A DNA stretch of 64,000 nucleotides from Shewanella livingstonensis (GCF_003855395.1 NZ_CP034015.1:62001-126000); one strand, 5' to 3'. Counted from the first letter of the stretch, positions 18,622 to 28,364 are shown. Notes: generated by a model not told the origin, from the sequence alone. Translations and numbers: made by a program.

Positions 18622-20808
18622 ATGAGTCACGCAAAGCAGACTATTTATTCTCTTTTCGCCATTCCTTTCATGGTAAGCGGCTTGTTTTTTTGCGCTGCGG
18701 CACAAAGCGATGAACTATCAACACAAAAAATCACTCCTTCACAATACGATTTTGGCGGTGTAGGCCTGATTCAAATGCCAACAGGCAGAATGGCAGCAGA
18801 AGGTGAATTTAGTGTTAATGCCACCTTCAACGAAGACTACTATCATGGTGCATTATCACTGCAACTGTTTCCTTGGTTAGAAACTACGATTCGCTATACT
18901 CAAGTACCCGATGTGCTTTACAGCAATGATCCTAACTTTAGTGGTGATACCTATTACACCGATAAAGGCATCGACGTAAAGTTGCGTTTATTAGAGGAAA
19001 GCTACTGGATACCTGAAACCTCTATTGGGGTAAGAGATATTGGTGGCACAGGCCTATTTGATAGCGAATATATTGCAATGACTAAAGGCTTTGGTCCCTT
19101 TGACGCCACTGTTGGTGTCGGTTGGGGCTATATAGGCAACCGCGGTAATTTAACCGATACTAACAAATCATCATCTGTCGATTGTAATCGCAATACAGGC
19201 TTTAAAGGTAAAGGTGGTAATGTTGACTTTGAACGTTGGTTTAAAGGTTGTAGTGCTATTTTTGCCGGTGTTGAATATCAAACCCCTTGGGATCCTTTAC
19301 GCATAAAGGTTGAGTACGATGGTAATGACTATAAGTCTGACTTTGCAGCTTTACAAACCGGTAATCCACTTAATCAAAGTAGCCCAATAAACTACGGTTT
19401 ATTATATCGAGTCAGTAACTGGGGTGACTTTAAATTAAGTTATGAGCGTGGTAATACTTGGACATTAGGCTTTAGTTTAGCCACTAATTTTAATAGCTTA
19501 AAATCGAACTGGCGTGATACGCCCAAGCAAGCTATTGAAGATAAACCTGATATGGCCGACCGCAAAGTTGATTTACCTGAATTAAATAAGCAACTCGCTT
19601 TTGATGCTGGTTATAAGGGCGCTAAGATTTACATCAAAAATGATCAAGTGACCATAGTTGCGACACAAACAAAATATCGCGACAGAAAAAACGCTCATGA
19701 TCAGGTAGGACGCATTTTAGCAAACCAGTTTCCAGATGCGAAAACCTTCAACATAATTGAAAGTACGGGTCATTTGCCTACGACAGAAACACAGATTGAT
19801 GCTAAACAATTTAAAGATGCAGTACAGCACAACTATATTAATGCCAACATTGAAAATAGCACCAAAGTTGTAGAACCTACTTTGCCAACTGAAACGCCGG
19901 ATTGGGAAACACCCGACCAATGGAACTATGGTTTTGCACCCAAACTTGTGCAATCTTTTGGTGGTTCAGAAAACTTTTACCTGTTTAATTTTGGTATCAA
20001 TGGATCTGCAAGCCGCTGGATAACTGACAATATTGAAGTAAGTAGTTCGATGTATATAAACATACTCGATAACTATGACCAGTTTAAATATTTGACTCCA
20101 CCAGACGGTACTGATTTAAAGCGCGTCAGAACGTTGATTAGACAATACGTGTCGGACAATCCTGTGCGTGTAGATAATCTGCAGTTCACTTGGTTAGATA
20201 AATTAAGTGAGAATATCTATGCACAAGCCTATGTTGGTTACTTAGAAATGATGTTTGCTGGCGTGGGTACTGAAGTTCTTTATCGTCCAATGAATAGCGA
20301 ATGGGCATTTGGGATTGATGCAAACTATGTGAAGCAGCGCGATCCTGATAATATATTTGGCCTTTTTGAAAATGAGATCAATTTTGACCCCGACTTAGGC
20401 ATATCTTACCGAGCTCAAACAGGCACATTCACGGGTCATGCTAGCGTATACTATCAACCAAGCTGGTTCGATGATGTATTGCTTAGGGTCAGTTACGGTC
20501 AATACTTAGCAGAAGATCGCGGGGTCACTGTCGATTTATCTAAACAATTTGATAGCGGCGTCATTGTGGGTGCATTTGCTTCTAAAACTAACTTATCTGC
20601 TGACCAATTCGGTGAAGGTAGTTTCACTAAAGGGTTTTATATCTCGATCCCATTTGATGCAATACTACCAACGCCTGTAACCAATCGCGGTAACCTTGCA
20701 TGGCAACCACTCACGCGAGATGGAGGGCAAAAGCTAGGACGTAAATTTGAACTCTATAGTGGCACTGACGCAAGGGCGCCTTGGCTAAATAAGCCTTCAA
20801 CAAAGTAA
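18622..20808 (+). CDS. yjbH: YjbH/GfcD-family outer-membrane lipid-free barrel protein
   Basis: 728 residues with a signal peptide from ATG 18622 (IYSLFAIPFMVSGLFFCAAAQ). This start is preferred to ATG 18607, which would overlap yjbG. The conserved start of the mature domain is FGGVGLIQMPTGRMAAEGEF (about 45-64), the hallmark of the YjbH (DUF940) family. The rest is barrel-like with many short aromatic strands, and YVKQRDPDNIFGLF lies near 570. YjbH/GfcD is thought to be a double-barrel outer-membrane exporter for exopolysaccharide. Last gene of the operon. Confidence 0.87.
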   Translation: MSHAKQTIYSLFAIPFMVSGLFFCAAAQSDELSTQKITPSQYDFGGVGLIQMPTGRMAAEGEFSVNATFNEDYYHGALSLQLFPWLETTIRYTQVPDVLYSNDPNFSGDTYYTDKGIDVKLRLLEESYWIPETSIGVRDIGGTGLFDSEYIAMTKGFGPFDATVGVGWGYIGNRGNLTDTNKSSSVDCNRNTGFKGKGGNVDFERWFKGCSAIFAGVEYQTPWDPLRIKVEYDGNDYKSDFAALQTGNPLNQSSPINYGLLYRVSNWGDFKLSYERGNTWTLGFSLATNFNSLKSNWRDTPKQAIEDKPDMADRKVDLPELNKQLAFDAGYKGAKIYIKNDQVTIVATQTKYRDRKNAHDQVGRILANQFPDAKTFNIIESTGHLPTTETQIDAKQFKDAVQHNYINANIENSTKVVEPTLPTETPDWETPDQWNYGFAPKLVQSFGGSENFYLFNFGINGSASRWITDNIEVSSSMYINILDNYDQFKYLTPPDGTDLKRVRTLIRQYVSDNPVRVDNLQFTWLDKLSENIYAQAYVGYLEMMFAGVGTEVLYRPMNSEWAFGIDANYVKQRDPDNIFGLFENEINFDPDLGISYRAQTGTFTGHASVYYQPSWFDDVLLRVSYGQYLAEDRGVTVDLSKQFDSGVIVGAFASKTNLSADQFGEGSFTKGFYISIPFDAILPTPVTNRGNLAWQPLTRDGGQKLGRKFELYSGTDARAPWLNKPSTK

Positions 20809-20813
20809 ATGCT

Positions 20814-20850
20814 AATATGGGGATATTAAGGTGATTAATATCCCCATATT
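20814..20850 (+). terminator. Hairpin after yjbH
   Basis: AATATGGGGATATTA (20814-20828) pairs perfectly with TAATATCCCCATATT (20836-20850), 15 bp with a 7-nt loop, 5 bp after the stop codon. There is no T-run, so it may act as an mRNA 3' stabiliser as well as a terminator. Confidence 0.6.
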
Positions 20851-21228
20851 TAATGAATAGTAGCTTTAAGTGAACCATAACAAATACAAATCAATAGACT
20901 TAAGATTGACACTGGCATTGCTGTCTACTTCAACAAAGCTCAAAATATAAAGCTCAAAATATAAAATCAAAAAACTCTATAATAATCCGCTTGAAACCCC
21001 CTACCTACCCGTGAACTTGTAGATAGTAACAACAGCAATCAATTCAATTGTTAACTGCAGTTACCATTGTTAGTGCAACACTATCAATAAACCGTCTTGA
21101 GTTGATATACTCTGTAAAAGCTCTTACTCCATTCATATTGATGGTTAAGACAATCGTTAAAATTTACAATAGTATAAGCCCCATCATACGATGGAATTGA
21201 GTTAATATTTTATCTTTCAGACATTCAT
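20851..21228. other. Gap upstream of the LPS gene cluster, with a 14-bp tandem duplication
   Basis: AT-rich and non-coding. AAAGCTCAAAATAT occurs twice in tandem (20935-20948 and 20949-20962). I see no JUMPstart/ops element and no clear promoter that I would defend. Confidence 0.6.
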
Positions 21229-22230
21229 ATGAAAAAAATCTTAGTCATTAAGCACGATAAAATTGGTGATTTTGTACTGACATGGCCAGCACTTTATCTA
21301 CTCAGAAAAGCACTCCCAGAGGCAACCATAGATGTATTTGTCGCTCCTGTGGTTAAGTCTTTTGCTGACGCCTGTCCGTACGTAGATAATACCCTTATCG
21401 ACTCAAAAGATGATGCTAGTATTGCAGAACAAATTGCACAGCAACATTATGATGCTGTAATCGTGCTTTTATCAGAATTTCGAATTTATAAAATCCTTAG
21501 CAAAAGCAATATTCCATATAAATTAGTACCTAAACATAATTGGTATCAATATTTATATAAACATCGGGCAAGCAATGAATACTTAAACAGTGAAGGTTGC
21601 TGGCGAGGTGCATGCATGCTGGTAGAGCACTTCTTAACTCATCACGGTTATGCTATTCCTAAGCTACCTTCTAGATTTTGGGATATGAGTGCCCGCAAGG
21701 AATATTGGCAGCAATACTACCAAATGTTAGCTAATGAAAAGCTGATTTTTATTCATCCAGGTACTGGCGGTTCTTCTGGTTGCGTTCCTATAGAAAAACT
21801 AGTTAAGCTGATAATAAATATCGATAAAAAGACTCAACCGGCATGTCACTTCATTTTAACATTCAATGGAAGTGAACTGGAGCTTGCACAAGAAATTCAA
21901 ACGTTACTGGCCAATACATCAATTAAAATATCCCTAGCGAAGCCGTTAGATCGTTTGATTGATTTTTCCGAGTCATTAGTCGCAGCAGACATGTTTATTG
22001 CAGGCTCCACAGGGCCTTTACACATAGCGGGCTTACATAATGTACCCACTGTTGGATTTTACGCAGGAAGACGCTCAACACCTCATATTAGATGGGGAAC
22101 ATTATCTGAGCCAAGCAAGCGATTTGCTTATACGCCTCCAGTCGGAAAAAGAACCGGTCGTAATATGGCATTAATCGATTTTGATCAGGTATCGAATGAC
22201 ATAGCCGACTTTTTGAACAAACAATCTTAG
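21229..22230 (+). CDS. GT9-family (ADP-heptose:LPS heptosyltransferase-like) glycosyltransferase
   Basis: 333 residues in two Rossmann halves. The N-terminal VIKHDKIGDFVLTWPALYLL (about 6-25) is the GT9 acceptor-binding motif. The C-terminal domain has FIHPGTGGSSGCVP near 182 and the donor-site motif ADMFIAGSTGPLHIAG near 262, where heptosyltransferases usually have D-T-G-P-H-A; here S replaces D. It probably adds a heptose or similar sugar to the LPS core at the inner membrane. It starts the LPS region and is separated from hldD by a MITE-like element. Acceptor and exact sugar cannot be assigned. Confidence 0.82.
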   Translation: MKKILVIKHDKIGDFVLTWPALYLLRKALPEATIDVFVAPVVKSFADACPYVDNTLIDSKDDASIAEQIAQQHYDAVIVLLSEFRIYKILSKSNIPYKLVPKHNWYQYLYKHRASNEYLNSEGCWRGACMLVEHFLTHHGYAIPKLPSRFWDMSARKEYWQQYYQMLANEKLIFIHPGTGGSSGCVPIEKLVKLIINIDKKTQPACHFILTFNGSELELAQEIQTLLANTSIKISLAKPLDRLIDFSESLVAADMFIAGSTGPLHIAGLHNVPTVGFYAGRRSTPHIRWGTLSEPSKRFAYTPPVGKRTGRNMALIDFDQVSNDIADFLNKQS

Positions 22231-22233
22231 ATT

Positions 22234-22502
22234 CTAAGGCCTGTTGATCTTTCAAGATTGTTTTTGCAGCGAATGGGTGACCATTTGTACAAGGCAGAGA
22301 CTTTGAGTTGTAATTATTCTACATAAAAAGTCGATAACGCTGTAAAAATGGTCAACAAACGCTGCCCGGAGGGTTCGGCTAAAAACGTTTTACTCTTTGT
22401 TGAATGCATTTTGCTTAGATGACTAGGCTGCAATCCATTTGCCGCGATTAAAACGTTTTTAACTCGAACAAAATTCAATCAGCAAAGATCAACAGGCCTT
22501 AG
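22234..22502. mobile_element. MITE-like non-autonomous element (~267 bp) with 19-bp terminal inverted repeats
   Basis: CTAAGGCCTGTTGATCTTT (22234-22252) is repeated in exact inverse at 22484-22502. The ends can be read as TIR AGGCCTGTTGATCTTT flanked by TA, which would fit a TA target duplication. Inside are a second imperfect inverted pair (GCAGCG...TGACCATTT near 22267-22286 and AAATGGTC...CGCTGC near 22346-22365) and a direct repeat AAAACGTTTT (about 22383 and 22450). No open frame for a transposase is present. It fills almost the whole gap between a GT9 gene and hldD and ends 51 bp before the hldD start. Confidence 0.8.
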
Positions 22503-22552
22503 CAATGTGTTAAATTAAGCTCATCGCGAGCAACAATAATGGAAATACGAAT

Positions 22553-23506
22553 ATGATAGTTGTGACAGGCGCAGCCGGGTTTATTGGTAGTAATTTAGTA
22601 AAACAACTTAATGCCATGGGCCGAAATGACATTATTGCGGTAGACGACTTAACCGACGGCACCCAGATGTTCAATTTAGCCGATTGTGAAATTGCTGATT
22701 ATCTTGATAAAGATGATTTCATCAAGCAAATCAAAGCGGGCGATTTTGATAACAAACTTGAAGTCATTTTCCATCAAGGCGCTTGCTCATCGACCACCGA
22801 GTGGGATGGCAAGTTTATGATGGCCAATAATTACGAGTATTCAAAAACATTATTGCATTACAGCCAAGCCAATAACTGCCAATTTATTTATGCATCTTCA
22901 GCGTCTGTTTATGGTGGCAGCGAAAAGTTTATTGAGCAACGTGAACTTGAAAAGCCACTCAATGTTTACGCTTACTCTAAGTTCTTATTTGATCAATATG
23001 TAAGACAACAAAAACTCACGGCTCAAGTGGCGGGATTACGTTATTTCAACGTCTATGGCCCACGTGAACAACACAAAGGCGGCATGGCCAGTGTGGCGTT
23101 CCACTTTAACAATCAAATTAACGCTAATGGCGTGTGTCGTTTGTTTGAAGGTGTTGATGGTTATGAAAATGGTCAGCAACTGCGTGACTTTGTGTTTGTC
23201 GAAGATGTGGTTAAAGTCAATTTATGGTTGTGGCAGAACCCATCTGTATCGGGCATATATAATTGCGGAACCGGCCAAGCTCAAAGCTTTAATGATGTTG
23301 CCAATGCCGTCATTGCTTATCATGGTAAAGGGCATATTGAGTACATTCCTTTCCCAGACAAGTTGAAAGGTGCTTATCAGAGTTATACCCAAGCTGATTT
23401 AACTCAATTAAGAGCTGCTGGTTACCAAGCTGAGTTTAAAACAGTTGAGCAAGCCGTACCTGAATATTTAGATTGGCTTAAAACCCAACATTTTATTGGT
23501 CAATAA
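22553..23506 (+). CDS. hldD: ADP-L-glycero-D-manno-heptose-6-epimerase HldD
   Basis: 317 residues (E. coli 310). It epimerises ADP-D-glycero-heptose to the L-glycero form used for the inner core of LPS. The short-chain dehydrogenase fold shows the NADP-binding GAAGFIGSN (about 6-14), [26 protein letters not shown] (about 75-87) and catalytic YAYSK (about 141-145). [18 protein letters not shown] is characteristic. Its native promoter region has been replaced or displaced by the repeat element ending 51 bp upstream. Confidence 0.96.
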   Translation: MIVVTGAAGFIGSNLVKQLNAMGRNDIIAVDDLTDGTQMFNLADCEIADYLDKDDFIKQIKAGDFDNKLEVIFHQGACSSTTEWDGKFMMANNYEYSKTLLHYSQANNCQFIYASSASVYGGSEKFIEQRELEKPLNVYAYSKFLFDQYVRQQKLTAQVAGLRYFNVYGPREQHKGGMASVAFHFNNQINANGVCRLFEGVDGYENGQQLRDFVFVEDVVKVNLWLWQNPSVSGIYNCGTGQAQSFNDVANAVIAYHGKGHIEYIPFPDKLKGAYQSYTQADLTQLRAAGYQAEFKTVEQAVPEYLDWLKTQHFIGQ

Positions 23507-23540
23507 CGGTTTATCACTCTCACGAGCCGAAAAATAGTTT

Positions 23541-23586
23541 AACAGAAACATGCTATGGTATTTTTTATCCAGCGCATGTTTCTGTT
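23541..23586. terminator. Hairpin between convergent hldD and glycerol-phosphate genes
   Basis: AACAGAAACATGC (23541-23553) pairs with GCATGTTTCTGTT (23574-23586), a perfect 13-bp stem with a 20-nt loop containing a T-run. It lies between convergent genes and could end transcripts from either side. Confidence 0.6.
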
Positions 23587-23606
23587 TCATAGAAATGACT
23601 AACTCA

Positions 23607-23999
23607 CTATCTAATTTCTTTAACGATCTCTATCAACATAGTTGTTGAAATAGCAGGGGTTCTTGGTAAATATACGACTTTACACAAATGTGATAGATGA
23701 TCAAAACGACCTTGCCAATCATCCCCCATAACTAAGTAATCAGCTTTGTATTTTTGAATGTATTCAGCTTTAAGCTCTAAAGACTCTTCTAAAAATACGT
23801 GGTCAACACACGCTAACGCTGCAACAATTCTCATGCGGTCTATTTCATCGCAAATAGGATTTCGTTGTTTTTTACTAAAATTGAGCGCATCAGATGACAC
23901 CCCAACGGTCAATGTACCGCCGAGCTCTTTGGCTCTTTCTAAAATATTTAAATGACCAATATGAAACATGTCAAAAGTACCGAATGTAATTATGTTCAT
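23607..23999 (-). CDS. Glycerol-3-phosphate cytidylyltransferase-like protein (TagD family)
   Basis: 130 residues, the size of TagD (129 in B. subtilis). GTFDMFHIGHLNIL (about 7-20) contains the HxGH catalytic motif, and RTPAISTTMLIE (about 112-123) is the C-terminal RTxxISTT signature. The known reaction is CTP + glycerol-3-phosphate to CDP-glycerol. It lies 8 bp after a CDP-glycerol glycerophosphotransferase-like gene on the same strand, so the pair can both make and use CDP-glycerol. Another polyol-phosphate substrate is possible. Confidence 0.87.
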   Translation of the reverse strand: MNIITFGTFDMFHIGHLNILERAKELGGTLTVGVSSDALNFSKKQRNPICDEIDRMRIVAALACVDHVFLEESLELKAEYIQKYKADYLVMGDDWQGRFDHLSHLCKVVYLPRTPAISTTMLIEIVKEIR

Positions 24000-24007
24000 C
24001 TAAATCC

Positions 24008-25066
24008 TTAGCTTAATAAATAGTCCACAATTCGCTGACTACAAAGACCATCAACCACACCCACTAACTCTGCCGTATATTGCATTCTTTGGGGTGAAAA
24101 TAACTCTGGTTGTGCAATCTGCTGGTCAACAACCTGCTTTAATTGTTTATATGTTTTGGCGTGCGCAGCGATATCTGCGTAGCGGTATAAATCTTGATCA
24201 ACACGATTTTTAAACCTAAATTTAAAAATCCCTCGATAAGACCAACGTAAATGATAAAAATCACACCATACAACCGGTTTATTTAAGGCGGCAAACTCAA
24301 ATAATGCCGAAGATGCATCACTAATTAATACGTCTGCTGAAGCCATAAACGGTAATAAATTTGCTTCTTCAGCGGGTGCTAAATATACATTATCAAAACT
24401 TGCCCAATGAGTAAGCAATGCTTTTTGTTTTTTATAATTGGATTTACTCAATGAAAAATAATGTGGTTTAAGCAAAATATTATATTCAGAAAATTGAGAG
24501 GGCCAATTTTTAGCCATTGCTTCAATGCTGCTTGGGTAAAATGTTGGCGCGTATAATAAGGTTTTTTTTCGAGTGTCTAAGCCTAAAGAGGCTAAATCTA
24601 AACCCGGCTCCTCGCCACGAACAATAGGGTCTAATTTTGCATAACCCGTATCAATAAACACTTTCTTAGGAAACATATTTTGTAACCGCTTCAAACGGTA
24701 TTGCCCCTCAACAAAGCGAACCTCAATATCGCCTTTTGAGACAGTATAATATACCGATTTAGGCCCAACGCCATGTTGCATCAACGCAGTTTTACTAATA
24801 CCATTTAATCGCGATACTGATGCAAATGCATTACCAAAGATAATCCATTTAGGCTTATTCAATAAATAGAACTCAAGCGCTTCTGCTTCATCATTAACCC
24901 ACACCACATTAAGTTGGTGCTTGTTCACGAGTGATTCTAATACCGACTGCTGATCAACACTCTTGTATATTACATAGGTAACAGACACCGAACGATTTTG
25001 GAGTTCAGCCGCTACAGGGAAATATTGTGGTAAATAATAGGGATGTAACACATCAAAACAAATCAT
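24008..25066 (-). CDS. CDP-glycerol glycerophosphotransferase-family protein (TagB/TagF-like)
   Basis: 352 residues, the size of the catalytic domain of TagB/TagF. Visible family features are QHGVGPKS (about 133-140), GYAKLDPI near 165, LLYAPTFYP near 190, LLKPHYFSLS near 222 and SDVLISDASSALFEFAALNKPVVW, of which SDASSALFEF (about 265-275) is the CDP-binding signature. No N-terminal membrane helix is evident, so it probably acts peripherally at the inner membrane. With the TagD-like gene it should add glycerol-phosphate to a glycan, here most plausibly LPS core or O-chain. Confidence 0.85.
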   Translation of the reverse strand: MICFDVLHPYYLPQYFPVAAELQNRSVSVTYVIYKSVDQQSVLESLVNKHQLNVVWVNDEAEALEFYLLNKPKWIIFGNAFASVSRLNGISKTALMQHGVGPKSVYYTVSKGDIEVRFVEGQYRLKRLQNMFPKKVFIDTGYAKLDPIVRGEEPGLDLASLGLDTRKKTLLYAPTFYPSSIEAMAKNWPSQFSEYNILLKPHYFSLSKSNYKKQKALLTHWASFDNVYLAPAEEANLLPFMASADVLISDASSALFEFAALNKPVVWCDFYHLRWSYRGIFKFRFKNRVDQDLYRYADIAAHAKTYKQLKQVVDQQIAQPELFSPQRMQYTAELVGVVDGLCSQRIVDYLLS

Positions 25067-25284
25067 CGCAAGTCAATTCCTATTAATTATTCCGCATCAG
25101 AGTTTACAAAGATCACTAGTATAAATGATAACACGCCTCAATCTACCTCTAATCCTCTCTACTGACTAATCCGATATCAAATGAAATCAATACTTCTACT
25201 AGGTTTTCTCAAGGTATTGATTTAAAAAGCGCTCTTTTCAAGGTATTATTTAAGGTATAACGATCAACAAAGCAGCCTATTCAC

Positions 25285-26400
25285 ATGCCAATAGTTTCTA
25301 AAAAGCAATTACAAACGTGTCAACGCTTACTGTTTATTTCGCCAGTTGCGTTAGGTGACTTTCTTTACTTAAAAACCTTTCTTATCGCTTTAAAAAAGCA
25401 ATATGCTCATATCGAAATCGACATCTGGTTAGATGATATTCGTTGTAATAGTGATAGTTGGCGCTTATCTCGAAGTAAAATTTTACAGCAATGGATGGAT
25501 ACTGAGGGCGCATTTTCGTTAACTTATGGCTGCACAGATTCAAAACAAGCCATGCAAAGCCATATTGAACAAGCTAAACTTCGTCAATATGACATTATAT
25601 TCTGCCATTCCGTCAGTAAGAGTCGACAATATTCGCACATAGCGCGCAGTATAAGTAGCAGTGCTTTTATTGTATCGAGTATCCCTAAAAGTGCTTCATT
25701 TGGATGGCTCAACAAACTATTTTTTAGTCACTCTAACCACACTTTCATATTGAATGAAAACAGCCTTCCCAAGGCTCACCATATTACCGATAGATACAAT
25801 ATGGTATTTAATCAGGTTTTAGGGCTTAATCTAACGTCTGAGCAATTAATGCCTACCTTAAAGGTTCCTGCGGCTATTGAACCTATTACTCAGTCGTGGC
25901 TAAGCAGCAAGTTTAGTGACTTAAAAAAACAAGGAAGATTGCTTTTTTTAAACCACTTATCGACTAACGACAAAAAAGATTGGAAGTTAACGCAATTATT
26001 TTCTCTTATTGAAAAAATATCGGCTATTGATGCGACTCAACGCTTTGTCGTCAATGTGACTAAAGAAAACTTTGATTCTGTTAGTATGGAAACCGAAAAA
26101 TTTACCACTCGAACAAATATACAAACGGCTGTTTTTACCGTGAACGAGCATTTTTTTGAACTACCGTCACTCATTGCACACGCTGATTTTGTCATCACAG
26201 TCGATACCGCTATATTACACTTTGCTTTTGCCGCTCAACGTCCTTTATTAGCCATGATGCGTGAGAAAAAACCTTATTGGGCACCACCGGAAAGCGAAGT
26301 GTCGCACGTAATGTATGCAACTGAAGGTAGAGGTTATATCGAGGATATTAGCGTTGACCAAGTATTCCAACAATATAAAAAAATGAACTCACTCAGTTAA
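25285..26400 (+). CDS. GT9-like glycosyltransferase of the LPS cluster
   Basis: 371 residues. The N-terminus LLFISPVALGDFLYLKTFLI (about 15-34) is the GT9 GD-motif block, and the C-terminal VITVDTAILHFAFAAQRPLLAM (first 20 residues at about 303-322) corresponds to the donor-binding motif with D310 in place. The middle is divergent from standard heptosyltransferases. A GT8-like gene follows after 41 bp, so the two are likely one operon. Role in LPS-core assembly is inferred from fold and location. The promoter region (25067-25284) contains three AAGGTAT(T/A) words of unknown meaning. Confidence 0.75.
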   Translation: MPIVSKKQLQTCQRLLFISPVALGDFLYLKTFLIALKKQYAHIEIDIWLDDIRCNSDSWRLSRSKILQQWMDTEGAFSLTYGCTDSKQAMQSHIEQAKLRQYDIIFCHSVSKSRQYSHIARSISSSAFIVSSIPKSASFGWLNKLFFSHSNHTFILNENSLPKAHHITDRYNMVFNQVLGLNLTSEQLMPTLKVPAAIEPITQSWLSSKFSDLKKQGRLLFLNHLSTNDKKDWKLTQLFSLIEKISAIDATQRFVVNVTKENFDSVSMETEKFTTRTNIQTAVFTVNEHFFELPSLIAHADFVITVDTAILHFAFAAQRPLLAMMREKKPYWAPPESEVSHVMYATEGRGYIEDISVDQVFQQYKKMNSLS

Positions 26401-26441
26401 AAACTTAACACCAAAAACATAAATTTAAACAAGGTGAATCG

Positions 26442-27290
26442 ATGAAGAAGGCTATTTTTACACTCGCTATTGGCGATAATCCAATGTATCGCGCTGCCGT
26501 TGCCAGCTTTAAAGCTTATGGCGAAAAAATTGGCGCTGATGTCATCGTTTCAGATCAACTGCATTATAAAATTCATGTCAGTAACCCTAAATTTGACTCA
26601 AGCCCGGCATGGTCTGAAAAGCTGTATATTTCAGAGATACTCAAAGAATATGATCGAGTACTATATCTAGATGCAGATATTATCGTGACGCCATGGGCAC
26701 GAGATATATTTGAACTATATTCAGACCTTGATACAGTTTATATGTTCAATGAGGGACGTCATCGCGATCGAAATGAGCAAGCGGTGCAAATCAATAATAT
26801 CTTAGGCGAAGTCGATTGGCCAAAAGAAGACAATAAAATAGTTTATTACAACTCTGGAATGTTTCTGCTATCGAAAGAAACCGGCCTATTTGATAAAGCC
26901 AATATTGAAGAAATGCAGGCCATTTGTAACAACGTTAAATTTTACGACCAAACCTATATTAACTATCTCATCAGGAGAGATAATATAAAAAGCATAGGTG
27001 TAGAAGCAAACTTTAACCGTATGCAGCTTTTAGGGCATGATGATTATCAAAAAGCAGATTTCATTCATTATTCTGGTAGAGGTTATCGCCAAGATATCCC
27101 GATGAGAGAATTGAAATACATCATCGATTTCTGCGATATGTTCAACGATACATTAACAAATGAACAAATTCTTGAGTATAAAAAACAAGCTTGGAATTGG
27201 TACATACTCAAACAACATCAAAAAACAAAGCTACCTGTAGCACTTCTAAGTGCGATATTTGGTTTATTCCGCGGCAAGTATAAATATTAA
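26442..27290 (+). CDS. GT8-family glycosyltransferase
   Basis: 282 residues. The DxD metal/nucleotide-sugar motif is in VLYLDADIIV (about 70-79), followed by YYNSGMFLL near 143 and the C-terminal HYSGRGYRQD (about 206-215), the usual HxxGxxK-like position of GT8 enzymes (LgtC/GatL type). Family members transfer galactose or glucose from UDP-sugar with retention, often to LPS core. Ribosome site AAGGTG lies 8 nt before the ATG. It closes the rightward pair and is followed by a strong terminator. Confidence 0.8.
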   Translation: MKKAIFTLAIGDNPMYRAAVASFKAYGEKIGADVIVSDQLHYKIHVSNPKFDSSPAWSEKLYISEILKEYDRVLYLDADIIVTPWARDIFELYSDLDTVYMFNEGRHRDRNEQAVQINNILGEVDWPKEDNKIVYYNSGMFLLSKETGLFDKANIEEMQAICNNVKFYDQTYINYLIRRDNIKSIGVEANFNRMQLLGHDDYQKADFIHYSGRGYRQDIPMRELKYIIDFCDMFNDTLTNEQILEYKKQAWNWYILKQHQKTKLPVALLSAIFGLFRGKYKY

Positions 27291-27310
27291 ACCCGAATTC
27301 AGATAATGAC

Positions 27311-27334
27311 AGCTCGCTTAAAAGCGAGCTTTTT
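27311..27334 (+). terminator. Intrinsic terminator after the GT8 gene
   Basis: AGCTCGCT (27311-27318), loop TAAA, AGCGAGCT (27323-27330) then TTTT. It overlaps the stop codon of the convergent heptosyltransferase gene. Confidence 0.88.
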
Positions 27335-28364
27335 ACTGCTTAATGAATTGATCAAACTGAGCCTTTACCTGATCAACTTCTATCATCACCATTAAATGCT
27401 CACCTTTAGCACGCGTGCCCCATTTCACTGGGGCATCAAATTGCTTCGCTATCACTTGTGGGTAAACACTGACAGTGTACTGGCGATAAAGGTAAGGTCC
27501 AGTTCGCCCTGGGTTTGAGTGAGCATATAGACCAATCACTGGCGTACCTTGAGTAACAGCCATATGCAAAGGTCCGGTGTCAGGTGCGAGCACTAGCTTG
27601 GCTTGTTTTAACACTGCAAGTAGCTGAGTCAAAGATGTCTTGCCTACTTGGTTGTCCAATGGCTGTTGGCTATGAGATTGAATCACATCCGCTAGATTTT
27701 TTTCTAACGCTGTTGGACCGCCGCACAACATTACTCTGAATCCCTGCGTAATAGCATAATCAGCAACGGCAGCGTAACGCTCTGGCAGCCAGTTACGTTC
27801 GGCCTTACTGGCTGCTGCGCAAATCACCATGACTTTACCATCGCCCACCAGTTGTTTGGCAAAGTCGGTGTCGGTTTGTGGTACAGGAATATTCCAACTT
27901 GGCGTTAAGTCTTCTACACCAATGGCTTTAGCAAAGCCCATAAAACCATCTAATACATGCGGTGTGGCCAAGGGAGCAACGGCGTGATTAGTCACCAACC
28001 ACTGGCCTTCTTTGGCTCTGGCCTTATCAAATCCGACCCGAATTCGCGCCTTGATCATTAATGAGGCTATGGTCGCACGAAGTGCAACTTGCATATGTAG
28101 CAGCACATCAAAACGTTGGCCTTGTAAATCACGACGTAACTGAATATAGCTACGCCAGCCCTTGGACTTGTCGAAAATAACAAACTGGACTCCAGGCAAA
28201 TGCTTGAGTAATTGATATTCAACCTTACCAATAATCCACGTAATACTCAGGTCTGGATACTGTTTTTGAATAGCCTGCACCATTGCTACTGCGTGGCAAA
28301 CATCACCAATGGCAGACAAACGCAGTAAACATAATGAACGTATCGCACTAAAGTCAGCTTTCAT
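27333..28364 (-). CDS. ADP-heptose:LPS heptosyltransferase (GT9; WaaC/WaaF-like)
   Basis: 343 residues. LCLLRLSAIGDVCHAVAMVQ (about 11-30) is the canonical acceptor-site block and KLVLAPDTGPLHMAVTQGTP (about 257-276) contains the ADP-heptose-binding D-TGPLHMA. ICAAASKAERNWLPERY lies near 180. It is a more typical heptosyltransferase than the two other GT9 genes in the window. Being divergent from kdkA and near waaA makes an inner-core heptosyltransferase (WaaC-type) likely, but I cannot separate WaaC from WaaF or WaaQ by eye. Confidence 0.86.
   Translation of the reverse strand: MKADFSAIRSLCLLRLSAIGDVCHAVAMVQAIQKQYPDLSITWIIGKVEYQLLKHLPGVQFVIFDKSKGWRSYIQLRRDLQGQRFDVLLHMQVALRATIASLMIKARIRVGFDKARAKEGQWLVTNHAVAPLATPHVLDGFMGFAKAIGVEDLTPSWNIPVPQTDTDFAKQLVGDGKVMVICAAASKAERNWLPERYAAVADYAITQGFRVMLCGGPTALEKNLADVIQSHSQQPLDNQVGKTSLTQLLAVLKQAKLVLAPDTGPLHMAVTQGTPVIGLYAHSNPGRTGPYLYRQYTVSVYPQVIAKQFDAPVKWGTRAKGEHLMVMIEVDQVKAQFDQFIKQ

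Noticed and set aside
20851..21228. JUMPstart/ops element before the LPS genes
   Set aside because: GGCGGTAG or a close variant is not present in the gap.
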